Assembly: GCF_003992595.1 (NCBI RefSeq) | Contig: NZ_RZNA01000049.1 | Coordinates: forward strand, 62,001 to 126,000 | Length of the DNA stretch: 64,000 bases | Reading direction: 5' to 3' | Source of the DNA: Flagellimonas oceanensis | Lineage (GTDB): Bacteria; Bacteroidota; Bacteroidia; Flavobacteriales; Flavobacteriaceae | Program-made: the position numbers and the translations under genes | Notes under the pieces: generated by a model | What the model was told of the DNA's origin: nothing | Database searches by the model: none | What the model saw: only the letters and a program-made list of their open reading frames with translations | Shown here: one piece after another, positions 18,624 to 29,053 of the stretch | How positions within the stretch are numbered: position 1 is the stretch's first letter | How the letters are laid out: each line of letters begins with the position of its first letter

Positions 18624-21600
18624 CTATTTTTTGGCATAGTGTACTTTGTACCTCCAAAAACTGATACCTCCTAAAACAAAGACCCCAAGTACCGTGTACC
18701 ACACAAAGCTTGGGGTTATTACTTGGTCCCCACTGGCATAACTGTGCAGTCCTACCAAATAGAAGTTTACTCCAAAATAAGTCATCATAATACTGGCAAA
18801 GGCCACAATACTGGCAAAATTATAAGTCCACTTGCCACGTAGACCAGGAACCAATCGCATGTGAAGTACAAAAGCATACACCATGATTGAAATCAAAGCC
18901 CAAGTTTCCTTCGGGTCCCAACCCCAATAACGGCCCCAACTCTCATTGGCCCATTGACCACCCAAAAAGTTACCGATGGTCAGCATGACCAAACCAGCTG
19001 TAAGGGCCAATTCGTTGATTACGGTAAGCTCCTTAATAGCAAGATCCATTCGTTTTTTGTTCTTTTTGTTGGTAAGAATCATCAATAAGAGGGTAACTAC
19101 CCCTAGAATCATCCCAACCGTCAAAGGACCATAACTACCTACGATTACGGCAACGTGAATCATCAACCAATAACTGTCCAATACAGGTACCAAGTTGGCA
19201 ATCGCAGGATCCACCCAACTTTGATGGGCTATCCATAACAACATGGAGGTCACAAAAGCACTTGCTGCTATGGTAAGCTCACTCTTTCGACCTAGCGCCA
19301 AACCAATTCCCATGGTGGCCCACCCAACATACAATATACTTTCGTAGGCATCACTCCAAGGTGCATGGCCAGATATGTACCAGCGCAATATCAAACCAAT
19401 GGTGTGCCAGATAAAGAACAATATGATGGTCCCTTTCAATAAATAAGCAAAGGCATCGAGAAATTTTCGTTCCTTGAAAATTTTGGCAATCAATACGAAG
19501 AACAACAAGACACCGACCATTGCGTAGTACTTATACAAACGGTTGAACAGGTCCAGCTTGTTGTAAATGATCTCGGTTTTTATCTTTCTATCCGATGGCA
19601 ATACTTCCTCCCCGTGATTCTTTTGATTCTGTTTGAAGGCTTCCAGCAATCTATCAGGTTGAGAGTAATCTCCGGTCTTGATGGATTGTTGCAGCGAATT
19701 CAAATAATACGGCATCGCATTTCTGATGAAATTGGCATAGAGTGAATCCTGTACCTGATAGTCCCCACCACGATATTCAACAGCAGAAATCCATTTATTG
19801 TTTTCATCGTTCAGCAAGGGAAATATTTTGACGATGCTTCCACCCAAAGCAACATCCAACAAACTCAACCTTTCCCATACCTTTTTGATATCCTTTTCAA
19901 AATTCGAAGGATTGTTTGTAGTAGTGGCCTTTTCTAAATAAGGCCCCAATTTATTGACTCCTTTCTCATCAAAAAAATCAGTGGCCTTAACATAATCTGT
20001 ACCCTTCGGAACTCCAATTACTTTTCGAATACTATCGTTTTGCCATTTACCCACTTCAATAAAATCCGCAGTGTACCAAACCCCAGGATTAAGCATCATG
20101 GAAAGGAAAACCTGATTGGAAGACATATCTTTATACTTGTCCTTACCGCTCAATTTTCGTAATAGTTCAGAAGAAAAAGTGTGTACAGGCTTCATTCTAC
20201 CCTCCCCATCCTGTATGACCAAAGCACCAAACTTCTCGGCATGCTCTTTGGCTACGGTAGTGGCTTGAATCACAGAATCTATTTGTGCCTTCGTTGGGAC
20301 ATTGGAATGTTCATGCACCTCTTCTTGGGCGTTTGCCGAAACAAAAGCGAAGAAAAGTGCAATTGTTGTCAATGCGGCTTTCTTTTCCTTGATTTTTTCG
20401 AGCATGGTCTGTAAATCCCTGAAACGTGTTTTTCCAAAGAACATGATGCCCATCAAACCAATATACAGCAGAAAATAACCAATATAGGTAATCCATGTGC
20501 CCCACCAGTCATGATTTACGGAGAGAACGGTTCCTTTCTCATCAGGATGGAAACTGGATTGGAAGAACCGGTATCCTTGATGATCTAGTACGTGATTCAT
20601 ATAAATATCATAATCAAAAGGACGGTCGTCGTGCACCGTGACCTTACTCATGAATGAAGCATAACCTGTTTCGGTTCCCGGATATTTTTCAGCAATAAAA
20701 TCGTTCAGCTCAATGGAAAAAGGAAGCTCGTATACTTTGGATCCATAACTCAATGAGAAATCCAACCCACCTACATTGATCTTGTCCGAGAAATTAGATG
20801 TTCCCTTGCTTCCCAACAATTTCACTTCCTTGCTCTCACCATTGGCAGAGATGGAAACAATTAAAGCATCTTGTGTTTCTTTGGTAATTTCCTCCTCGGG
20901 CACTTTAACAATACCATAACTACCTTTTATCAAAGGGTCAGGTACCACAAACTGCATGCCGCCCATAGTGTAAAGTGAGCGTAATTGCAACTGCTGGATG
21001 CTATCACTGGCCACTTCCCCTTGGAATTGGTCTGCCATTCGCATAAAATTACCTTCAAATGGCGATTTGATGCGGTAACCATTTTCTTCATCGTAAAAGA
21101 TGTTGACGGCACCATCAGTTTCATTGTTTAAAGCGAAAAGGATGTTATGGACACTGGCTATTTTACCATTTTCCAGATAATGCTCGTGGCGCTGACCATT
21201 TCCAGCTTCTACAATTTGAAGGTACTCGGTTCCATTTTCATCTGGTATCAATCCTTTTTCTGCTCCTTTGATAAAATCCACATAACTGATGGAAAACGGT
21301 TGCCCATTGAAATCGGATTTCCACGGTAAACTGGAACGTTTTCCCTCTGGGGTCACTAGGATGTCATCTTCCAATACCCTACGTTTAGTTTCTCCATTGA
21401 TGTCCCCATCTACAAAAGCAGTCAAATACGTCTTATCCGAATAAAAAACCTTCTCAGTGGCACCTTCCCTTATGGGCATCATACCCTCATAACTGATATA
21501 ACGGGTCACAAACGCGCCAACGATGATCAAAATCCAAGAAAGGTGAAGAATCAGTACCGGCCATTTTTTCCATTGCAAAAGACGATACCTGTAAATGTTT

Positions 21601-21869
21601 CCAAAAAAGTTGATTACGAAGAAGACCATAATGGCCTCAAACCAAGTAGCGTTGTAAATATAAATTCGTGCGGTTTCGGTACTGTACCAGCTTTCCACAA
21701 AAGTTCCCATGGCCATTGCCGCAGCAAAGACCAAAAATAGAACAGCCATAAGTCTTGTGGAAAAAAGCGTTTTCTTAAGAATATCGATCATGGAAATTCG
21801 GTCTACTTTCGGTTTGCAAAAATACGGTCTTTTTAGAACTTCCTTGTTGCATAAAACGATAAAAATCAC
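18624..21869 (-). CDS. ResB-CcsA (CcsBA) fusion cytochrome c biogenesis protein
   Basis: 1081 aa; C-terminal WWxxD-type GYWGWDPKETWALIS tryptophan-rich motif of CcsA, N-terminal ResB-like part. Confidence 0.9.
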   Translation of the reverse strand: MIFIVLCNKEVLKRPYFCKPKVDRISMIDILKKTLFSTRLMAVLFLVFAAAMAMGTFVESWYSTETARIYIYNATWFEAIMVFFVINFFGNIYRYRLLQWKKWPVLILHLSWILIIVGAFVTRYISYEGMMPIREGATEKVFYSDKTYLTAFVDGDINGETKRRVLEDDILVTPEGKRSSLPWKSDFNGQPFSISYVDFIKGAEKGLIPDENGTEYLQIVEAGNGQRHEHYLENGKIASVHNILFALNNETDGAVNIFYDEENGYRIKSPFEGNFMRMADQFQGEVASDSIQQLQLRSLYTMGGMQFVVPDPLIKGSYGIVKVPEEEITKETQDALIVSISANGESKEVKLLGSKGTSNFSDKINVGGLDFSLSYGSKVYELPFSIELNDFIAEKYPGTETGYASFMSKVTVHDDRPFDYDIYMNHVLDHQGYRFFQSSFHPDEKGTVLSVNHDWWGTWITYIGYFLLYIGLMGIMFFGKTRFRDLQTMLEKIKEKKAALTTIALFFAFVSANAQEEVHEHSNVPTKAQIDSVIQATTVAKEHAEKFGALVIQDGEGRMKPVHTFSSELLRKLSGKDKYKDMSSNQVFLSMMLNPGVWYTADFIEVGKWQNDSIRKVIGVPKGTDYVKATDFFDEKGVNKLGPYLEKATTTNNPSNFEKDIKKVWERLSLLDVALGGSIVKIFPLLNDENNKWISAVEYRGGDYQVQDSLYANFIRNAMPYYLNSLQQSIKTGDYSQPDRLLEAFKQNQKNHGEEVLPSDRKIKTEIIYNKLDLFNRLYKYYAMVGVLLFFVLIAKIFKERKFLDAFAYLLKGTIILFFIWHTIGLILRWYISGHAPWSDAYESILYVGWATMGIGLALGRKSELTIAASAFVTSMLLWIAHQSWVDPAIANLVPVLDSYWLMIHVAVIVGSYGPLTVGMILGVVTLLLMILTNKKNKKRMDLAIKELTVINELALTAGLVMLTIGNFLGGQWANESWGRYWGWDPKETWALISIMVYAFVLHMRLVPGLRGKWTYNFASIVAFASIMMTYFGVNFYLVGLHSYASGDQVITPSFVWYTVLGVFVLGGISFWRYKVHYAKK

Positions 21870-21924
21870 ACATATTTGTTAATTCTTACTATGATTCATC
21901 AACCCTAAATTTGTAATTTTGGGC

Positions 21925-22686
21925 ATGCTCAAGATTGTGATTTTGGGAACCGGCAACCTCGCCAAACACCTGTACAGCGCTTTTGCAGGAGCCACTAATG
22001 TTGATGTGGTCCAAGTTGTGGGACGCAATGGAGAAGCACTTCAGCAATTTTCGACACACTCCCCTATTTCCAACGATTTTAATGCCATTACTGATGCCGA
22101 TGTGTATGTAATCGCAGTAAAAGATGATGTTATTGGCGAAGTGTCAAAACATCTATCGAACAAACAAGGAATCGTGGTCCACACTTCTGGAGCCATTAGT
22201 CTGAAAGCGATACAACCTATGAACAAAGGTGTTTTTTACCCACTACAGACGTTTACCAAAGGTAAGACGGTTGATTTTTCAAGTATTCCTATCTGTATTG
22301 AAGCTGAGGAGAAACAATCTTTGGAAACATTGAGAACCTTGGCAGCATCCATTTCTGAAAACGTACACCATATCGACTCGGAACAGCGAAAAAAATTGCA
22401 TCTTGCAGCCGTTTTTGTGAACAACTTTACCAATTACCTCTACGGTATCGGCGAAGAACTTTGTTTGGAAGAAGGACTCTCTTTTGATTTATTGAAACCA
22501 TTGATTATGGAAACTGCGAATAAAATCCAGACCATTTCGCCCAAAGAGGCTCAAACGGGGCCTGCACGCCGTAATGACATCAAAAGCAAGGAAGAGCACC
22601 TGGAACTTCTGAACAAACCAGAACACATTACACTCTATAAACTATTGAGCCAAGCCATAAAACAAGCGCATGAAAAAGAATTATAA
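21925..22686 (+). CDS. Rossmann-like/DUF2520 domain protein
   Basis: ILGTGNLAKHLY NAD-binding start; TGPARRNDIKSKEEHLELL typical C-terminus. Confidence 0.87.
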   Translation: MLKIVILGTGNLAKHLYSAFAGATNVDVVQVVGRNGEALQQFSTHSPISNDFNAITDADVYVIAVKDDVIGEVSKHLSNKQGIVVHTSGAISLKAIQPMNKGVFYPLQTFTKGKTVDFSSIPICIEAEEKQSLETLRTLAASISENVHHIDSEQRKKLHLAAVFVNNFTNYLYGIGEELCLEEGLSFDLLKPLIMETANKIQTISPKEAQTGPARRNDIKSKEEHLELLNKPEHITLYKLLSQAIKQAHEKEL

Positions 22687-23197
22687 AGAGCTACTGAGTA
22701 ACATTACCACCTTTGTTTTTGATGTTGATGGGGTTTTTACAGATGGGACCGTTTTGATCACCACTGATGGCGAACTACTTCGCAAAATGAGTGTCAAGGA
22801 TGGCTATGCCTTAAAAACTGCCATTAAAAAAGGATACAATGTGTGCATCATCACCGGTGGAACCAATCAAGGCGTAAAAGAGCGCTTAAAAGGTCTTGGG
22901 GTAACCGACTTTTACATGGGTGCCCATTACAAACAGGAACCGTTGGAGGAGTATTTGGATATTCATGATATTGACCCACAATCCGTGGTTTACATGGGCG
23001 ATGATGTTCCCGATATTCCACCCATGAAAATGGTGGCCCTGGCCACTTCTCCACAGAACGCAGTACCCGAAGTAAAAGCTATTTCCGACTATGTTTCGCA
23101 CAAAAATGGAGGCGATGGTTGTGTTCGCGATATTATTGAGCAAGTTTTAAAAGTTCGCGGGGACTGGAACGATAATTTTAGTGCCAAGAATGACTAA
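22670..23197 (+). CDS. KdsC/YrbI-like HAD phosphatase
   Basis: FVFDVDGVFTDGTV and MGDDVPDIPPM HAD motifs. Confidence 0.9.
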   Translation: MKKNYKELLSNITTFVFDVDGVFTDGTVLITTDGELLRKMSVKDGYALKTAIKKGYNVCIITGGTNQGVKERLKGLGVTDFYMGAHYKQEPLEEYLDIHDIDPQSVVYMGDDVPDIPPMKMVALATSPQNAVPEVKAISDYVSHKNGGDGCVRDIIEQVLKVRGDWNDNFSAKND

Positions 23198-23783
23198 AAA
23201 TCCACTCAAAGAAAAGCTCAAGGACAAAAAAATCATCTTAGGCTCTGGCTCGCCAAGACGCAAAATGTTTTTGGAAGAATTGGGACTTGATTTTGAAGTA
23301 GGACCTAAATCCGTAGAAGAGGTCTATCCTGAAGCATTACAAGGTCAAGAAATATCAGAGTATCTGGCCAAACTAAAGGCCACGCCATTTTTGGAGGAGT
23401 TGGAACCCAACCAAATCGTGATTACGTCCGATACCCTGGTTTGGCACAACAATACTTCTTTGGCCAAAGCTTCTGATAAAGCAGAAGCATTCGAAATGAT
23501 CAAAACGCTCTCTGGCGATTGGCACGAAGTGATTACCTCTGTCTGTTTTACCACAAAAGATGCGCAAAAAACAGTAAGTGGGGTTACCAAGGTAAAGTTG
23601 AAGGAATTCTTGGATGATGAAATCAACTACTACATTGACACTTGTCAACCGTTTGATAAAGCTGGTGCCTACGGCATTCAGGAATGGATCGGTATGATCG
23701 GTATTACTGAGATTCAAGGTTCATATACCAACGTAGTGGGACTGCCCACCGATTTGGTCTACAAAACACTCATGGAGCTGTAA
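23181..23783 (+). CDS. maf: Maf family nucleotide pyrophosphatase
   Basis: LGSGSPRRKMFLEELGLDF; SDTLVW; GAYGIQEW. Confidence 0.93.
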   Translation: MPRMTKNPLKEKLKDKKIILGSGSPRRKMFLEELGLDFEVGPKSVEEVYPEALQGQEISEYLAKLKATPFLEELEPNQIVITSDTLVWHNNTSLAKASDKAEAFEMIKTLSGDWHEVITSVCFTTKDAQKTVSGVTKVKLKEFLDDEINYYIDTCQPFDKAGAYGIQEWIGMIGITEIQGSYTNVVGLPTDLVYKTLMEL

Positions 23784-24014
23784 TCACGTTCGTTTTACCG
23801 AAATGATTTTTACGGGACAGGCTTTGGAGGCTTGTTCACAGGTATCGTAAATGCCCTCATCGTGGGATTTGATGGTATGAAATCCTTTTTTGTTCTGGGA
23901 GTGTAATAAAACAGATTTCCCATCTTTCTTGGACATGGCAAATTGTTCTGGAGCCATCTCCACACAATAATTACAACCGATACATTTTTCACGCTGAAGC
24001 GTCACTACCACCAT
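23784..24014 (-). CDS. 4Fe-4S ferredoxin
   Basis: CIGCNYCVEMAP and ACPVKII cysteine pattern. Confidence 0.88.
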   Translation of the reverse strand: MVVVTLQREKCIGCNYCVEMAPEQFAMSKKDGKSVLLHSQNKKGFHTIKSHDEGIYDTCEQASKACPVKIISVKRT

Positions 24015-25258
24015 TAGGCCTCTATCTTATTTTCCACGATTTTGTACAACTTGTCCGATAGGCGAATTCTAAAATTCAAAGGAATGGTTACGGAATCGCC
24101 CTTTTTGGCGGTGGAAAGTTTGGCATCGTTCACCAACATTTCGGTCACTTTCATTTCTTTGGCTCCTGTTGAGGGGCCTGTCACCAAAATGGTATCACCA
24201 ATTGAGATATCGTAAGCTTCAATGATGAACTCACCAATGTTACTTTTCGGGAAGAAGTGGGCTCCTTTACCAATATACACCTTCTTTTGTGTAGCCGAAG
24301 AACCGGGAATTTTACTCCACTCGCCCAACTTTTGGCCCAAGTAGTACCCGCTCCAAAAACCACGGTTGTATACTTTTTCCAATTCCTGCATCCAAGTGAT
24401 TACTTTCTCTTTGTCGTAGTTGCCTTCGTATAAGCTATCCAATGCTTGACGATAACATTTGATTACTTTGGCCACATACTCCGGAGCACGCCCCCTACCC
24501 TCAATCTTCAATACTTTGATGCCTGCATCAGCCACTTGGTCCAAGAAATCAATGGTACATAAATCCTTTGGAGACATAATATACTCGTTGTCCAGTTCCA
24601 TTTCAAAACCAGTCTCCTGGTCGATAACCGTATACTTTTTTCGGCAGTTTTGCTTGCAAGCACCTCTATTTGCGGATGAGTTGTAAGAGTGCAAACTCAT
24701 ATAACATTTACCCGAAACGGCCATACACAAGGCTCCATGACCGAAAACCTCTATCTCAACCAAACGACCCGATGGTCCTTTGATCTGTTCTTTTTCTATT
24801 TGCCCGGTAATCTTCTTTACTTGCCGCAAGCTCAACTCACGGCTCAACACCATGGTATCTGCGAACATGGCATAGAATTTTACCGTTTCAATATTGGTTA
24901 CGTTGATTTGGGTGGATATATGTACTTCCAACCCCATTTCCCTGGCGGAAGCGATTACCGCTTGATCCATGGCAATAATTGCGGTCAAACCTACTTCTTT
25001 GGCCTTCTTTAATAAGGTCTTGACAATGGAAAGATCATGATCGTAGATAATGGTGTTCAAAGTCAAGTAAGTTCGCACCCCCCTGGCATTACATCGCTTT
25101 GCTATCTCGGGTAGATCGTCCAACGTAAAGTTCATGGTCGCCCTTGCTCTCATGTTCAATTGCTCCACACCAAAATACACCGAATCGGCTCCGTTCTCCA
25201 ACGCAGCCTGTAACGATTCAAAGTTACCCGCAGGTGCCATCAACTCAATCTGTTGCAT
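24014..25258 (-). CDS. U32 family peptidase / tRNA hydroxylation-type protein
   Basis: MQQIELMAPAGNFESLQAALENGADSVYFG; EVFGHGALCMAVSGKCYMS; CKQNCRKKY. Confidence 0.9.
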   Translation of the reverse strand: MQQIELMAPAGNFESLQAALENGADSVYFGVEQLNMRARATMNFTLDDLPEIAKRCNARGVRTYLTLNTIIYDHDLSIVKTLLKKAKEVGLTAIIAMDQAVIASAREMGLEVHISTQINVTNIETVKFYAMFADTMVLSRELSLRQVKKITGQIEKEQIKGPSGRLVEIEVFGHGALCMAVSGKCYMSLHSYNSSANRGACKQNCRKKYTVIDQETGFEMELDNEYIMSPKDLCTIDFLDQVADAGIKVLKIEGRGRAPEYVAKVIKCYRQALDSLYEGNYDKEKVITWMQELEKVYNRGFWSGYYLGQKLGEWSKIPGSSATQKKVYIGKGAHFFPKSNIGEFIIEAYDISIGDTILVTGPSTGAKEMKVTEMLVNDAKLSTAKKGDSVTIPLNFRIRLSDKLYKIVENKIEA

Positions 25259-25329
25259 ACCAAAAAGTTTAACTTCTGAAATATTCTGCAAAACTACATT
25301 TTTCCGTGTATTGGAAAAAGTTAAGTATC

Positions 25330-25360
25330 TTGATATAAACCGACTTTACCCCTAACTTTG
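25330..25360 (+). promoter_or_regulatory. Bacteroidetes sigma-A promoter (TTG-N20-TAACTTTG)
   Basis: TTG at 25330-25332, N20, TAACTTTG at 25353-25360; ATG at 25374. Confidence 0.55.
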
Positions 25361-25373
25361 GAAAAATGCACCA

Positions 25374-26318
25374 ATGAAAATTTCTATATCAACTTTTAGT
25401 ACTTCCTTTTTATTATTGATTTTCTTGCTTATCGGATGTAAACAAGAAAATAATCCAGAAGCTTTGGCCAATACTGCTTCTGCCAAAAAAACAAATGAGC
25501 AGCCACCCAAAGTTCCACTTTCAGATGATTTCAAGGAGTATTGGTACGCTGGAGAAGCGGAAATAACTTCGTACGAACTGAAGCAAGCACGATATGGGGA
25601 ATTAAGGGAAGGCAAGGCTGTTTTGATTTACGTTACCGAACCCTTTTTGCCCCAAGAACAGGTTAAAGCAAACAATAGCAACCCTGAAAACGTATCGGTC
25701 TTGAAATTGAACGGCACTAAAAAGTTTTTAACGGGTATCTATCCCTATTCCATCATGAGCAGTACATTTTATCCTGTTTATGACAATCAGCATGCTCTTA
25801 AAACAAGTCTGTCGGTTCAAGAATGGTGTGGACATGTATACTCCCAACTTAACAACCGGGAACAGTTTGAGTTCACTTCACATTCCTATTTTGAAGGAGA
25901 GGCCGATCAAGCATTCGCGATGGAAAAAGCAATTCTTGAAAACGAGATCTGGACCAAAATCCGAATCAATCCCGAAAATCTTCCTGTGGGCAGTATCTCC
26001 ATAATTCCTTCTCTCGAGTTTATTCGGTTAAGCCATCAAGAAATAAAAGCTTATAATGCCAATGCTCAACTTTCATCTAAAGATGGCCTTACAACTTACT
26101 CCATTTCTTACCCAGAATTGGAACGAAATTTGATGGTAAAATTCACGACTGACTTCCCCCATTCCATTGAAAGTTGGACGGAAGAATTTAAAAGTGACTT
26201 TGGTCCCGATGCAAAAAGAATGACAACTTCGGCCACCAAAATCAAGTCACTAAAAACTGCCTATTGGCAACAAAATGACAACAATAATTTAATATTAAGG
26301 GATAGTTTAGGTTTGTAA
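25374..26318 (+). CDS. secreted lipoprotein of unknown function
   Basis: Lipobox LLIGCKQ; no recognised catalytic motif. Confidence 0.75.
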   Translation: MKISISTFSTSFLLLIFLLIGCKQENNPEALANTASAKKTNEQPPKVPLSDDFKEYWYAGEAEITSYELKQARYGELREGKAVLIYVTEPFLPQEQVKANNSNPENVSVLKLNGTKKFLTGIYPYSIMSSTFYPVYDNQHALKTSLSVQEWCGHVYSQLNNREQFEFTSHSYFEGEADQAFAMEKAILENEIWTKIRINPENLPVGSISIIPSLEFIRLSHQEIKAYNANAQLSSKDGLTTYSISYPELERNLMVKFTTDFPHSIESWTEEFKSDFGPDAKRMTTSATKIKSLKTAYWQQNDNNNLILRDSLGL

Positions 26319-26410
26319 CAGCAACGAATTGCTATGTTAAAAGTCTTGTAAAGAAACGGATGACTGCCTACAAACTACCTATATTTGAATTAACCACTAA
26401 ACGACCAACT

Positions 26411-28942
26411 ATGAAGCATTTTTGGGTACTCCTTTCCATAACCACATTAATTTTCACGAACGCTTTTGCCCAAAAACCCGATAAACTTACTGCTTCGGAA
26501 CTATTCCACGAAATCCAAAAACTCAATTTTTTGGGCACAGCACTTTACGTCGCGGCACACCCCGATGACGAAAACACAAGTCTGATTTCCTATCTCGACA
26601 ACCATGAAAAGGCAAGGACTGTTTATCTCTCCATGACCCGTGGCGATGGTGGTCAAAACTTGATTGGTTCTGAGTTGGCCGAGCTTTTAGGCGTATTGCG
26701 AACACAGGAACTTTTGGCCGCAAGACATATGGATGGCGGGGAACAACGATTTACCCGTGCCATCGACTTTGGGTTTTCCAAACACCCAAAAGAAACTTTG
26801 AAAATTTGGGATAAAGACAAAGTATTGGCCGATGTGGTTTGGGCCATTCGCAATATAAAACCCGATGTGATCATCAACCGTTTTGATCACAGAACGCCTG
26901 GTTCCACGCACGGACACCATACCTCTTCCGCTATTTTGAGTATGGAGGCCTTTGACATTGCCAATGATTCCAATGTGTATTCGGACCAATTACAATGGAC
27001 CACACCATGGCAACCCAAACGTATTTTTTACAACACATCGTGGTGGCAATACGGAAGCCAAGAAGCCTTTGAAAAGGTTGACAAATCCGGCATGGTAAAG
27101 TTTGATGTTGGAACGTATTATCCTGAACTCGGGCTGTCCAACAACGAAATTGCGGCCATGGCACGTAGCCAACATCTATGCCAAGGGTTTGGCAGGTTGA
27201 CCGACAGGGGCTCTTCCAACGAATACATTGAACTTTTAAAGGGAGACATGCCCAAAGAGAATGATGTTTTTGATGGTATCAATACAACTTGGTCGCGCGT
27301 TGAAGGAGGCGAAGCTGTTGGCGATATTTTATATAAGGTTGAGGAGGATTTCGATTTCCAAAACCCAGCCAAACATATCCCTGAACTTGTTCAAGCCTAT
27401 CAATTGCTGCAAAAGGTGGAAGATGAGCATTGGAGGGCATTAAAATCAAAAGAGCTTAAGAATATCATCTTGGCGGCGGCAGGTTTGTACCTGGAAGCAA
27501 GCTCTGCGAGTTCTTCCGCTACTCCTGGAAGCAAGGCGACCATCAATATAGAAACCATCAACAGGTCGACTCCGAGTATTACTTTAAAAGAAATCGATAT
27601 TGTTGGAGTTGGTGCCAAATTGACCCCAAACAAAGTCTTGGGAGACAATCAAAGAGAAAATTTTGAAATCAGTTTTACCATTCCCGAAAACACTTCATAC
27701 ACTAGTCCCTACTGGTTAAATGAACCTGGAACTTTGGGAACCTATACCGTGAATGATCAAACCTTGATTGGTAAACCAGAAACTCCAAGCGCTTTCAAAG
27801 CAATTTTCACTTTAGCCATTGACGGTGTTGAAATCCCTTTTGAAAAATCCGTGGTGCACAGGTATTCCAAACCGGACAAAGGCGAATTGTACGAACCCTT
27901 TGCCATTTTGCCCGAAGTAACTTCCAAGATTGATGAAAAGGTCTTGATTTTTGCCACTTCGGATACCAAAGAGGTTCAGGTAAAAATAAGAGCAGGAAAA
28001 AATGATGTTTCTGGATCAGTTGTGCTGAACCACCCATCAGGATGGGTAGTCACGCCAAAGAGTATTCCATTTTCCATTGCGCAAAAAGGAGAGGAAATCC
28101 CTGTTGTCTTCAATGTTACTCCACCCAACACAGAAAGTGAAGGGAAATTAGAGCCAAAAGTTACCCTCAACAATAAAGTGTTCGACAAAGAACTGGTGGA
28201 AATCAGTTACGATCATATCCCAAAGCAATCCGTATTGCTTCCATCCGAGGCCAAGGTGGTTCGTATGGACATCAAAAAATCCGGAGAGCATATTGCCTAC
28301 ATCATGGGTGCTGGGGACAATGTACCCGAAAGCTTGGAGCAAATAGGTTACCAAGTGCACATAGTGGACCCCAATGATATTCAAAATGGGGATTTGGACA
28401 ATTATGATGCTGTAGTGGTTGGAATTAGAGCCTACAATGTGGTGGATGCCCTAAAATTCAAACAACCCGTCCTGTTTGAGTACGTTAAAAATGGAGGCAC
28501 TATGATCGTGCAGTACAATACTGCTGGAAGATGGGCCAGTCAATTCGAAAATATTGCACCTTATGATGTAACACTCTCCAGGGACAGGGTTACTGACGAA
28601 AATGCCGAAATTGAAATATTGGCGCCCAACAATTCATTGGTCAACTACCCGAACACCATCACACAAAAGGATTTTGATGGTTGGGTACAAGAACGTGGAT
28701 TGTATTTTCCGAGTGAGTGGAGTTCAGAATTCACACCTATTCTCTCCATGAAAGATGAGGGCGAAACTGACAAACAAGGAAGCCTTATTGTAGCACCTTA
28801 TGGAGAAGGTCATTATATTTACACAGGATTAAGCTTTTTCAGGGAATTGCCTGTTGGGGTTTCGGGAGCGTACAAACTCTTTGCAAATATGCTTTCCGTA
28901 GGAAAAGATGAAGTAAAAAGAGACAGTAATGTCAAAGGATAA
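26411..28942 (+). CDS. large PIG-L/LmbE family deacetylase with C-terminal extensions
   Basis: YVAAHPDDENTSLISYL, RGDGGQNLIG, FDHRTPGSTHGHH; signal peptide at MKHFWVLL. Confidence 0.9.
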   Translation: MKHFWVLLSITTLIFTNAFAQKPDKLTASELFHEIQKLNFLGTALYVAAHPDDENTSLISYLDNHEKARTVYLSMTRGDGGQNLIGSELAELLGVLRTQELLAARHMDGGEQRFTRAIDFGFSKHPKETLKIWDKDKVLADVVWAIRNIKPDVIINRFDHRTPGSTHGHHTSSAILSMEAFDIANDSNVYSDQLQWTTPWQPKRIFYNTSWWQYGSQEAFEKVDKSGMVKFDVGTYYPELGLSNNEIAAMARSQHLCQGFGRLTDRGSSNEYIELLKGDMPKENDVFDGINTTWSRVEGGEAVGDILYKVEEDFDFQNPAKHIPELVQAYQLLQKVEDEHWRALKSKELKNIILAAAGLYLEASSASSSATPGSKATINIETINRSTPSITLKEIDIVGVGAKLTPNKVLGDNQRENFEISFTIPENTSYTSPYWLNEPGTLGTYTVNDQTLIGKPETPSAFKAIFTLAIDGVEIPFEKSVVHRYSKPDKGELYEPFAILPEVTSKIDEKVLIFATSDTKEVQVKIRAGKNDVSGSVVLNHPSGWVVTPKSIPFSIAQKGEEIPVVFNVTPPNTESEGKLEPKVTLNNKVFDKELVEISYDHIPKQSVLLPSEAKVVRMDIKKSGEHIAYIMGAGDNVPESLEQIGYQVHIVDPNDIQNGDLDNYDAVVVGIRAYNVVDALKFKQPVLFEYVKNGGTMIVQYNTAGRWASQFENIAPYDVTLSRDRVTDENAEIEILAPNNSLVNYPNTITQKDFDGWVQERGLYFPSEWSSEFTPILSMKDEGETDKQGSLIVAPYGEGHYIYTGLSFFRELPVGVSGAYKLFANMLSVGKDEVKRDSNVKG

Positions 28943-29045
28943 TATGGATACCAAATTTGAATGGAAAAAGGAATACAGCATTGTAATCCTTTTAAACGCC
29001 ATATATATATTGGTTTTTTACCTCATAATGATTTTAAACAATTAG
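28929..29045 (+). CDS. 38 aa single-TM small protein, possible symporter accessory
   Basis: ATG...TAG not in ORF track: MSKDNMDTKFEWKKEYSIVILLNAIYILVFYLIMILNN; overlaps upstream stop by 14 nt, precedes SSS gene by 8 nt. Confidence 0.6.
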   Translation: MSKDNMDTKFEWKKEYSIVILLNAIYILVFYLIMILNN

Positions 29046-29053
29046 CACCCTGA

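Noticed and set aside
18624-21869. CcsBA fusion as a novel fusion protein
   Set aside because: ResB-CcsA fusions are known in Bacteroidetes and Epsilonproteobacteria; ordinary here
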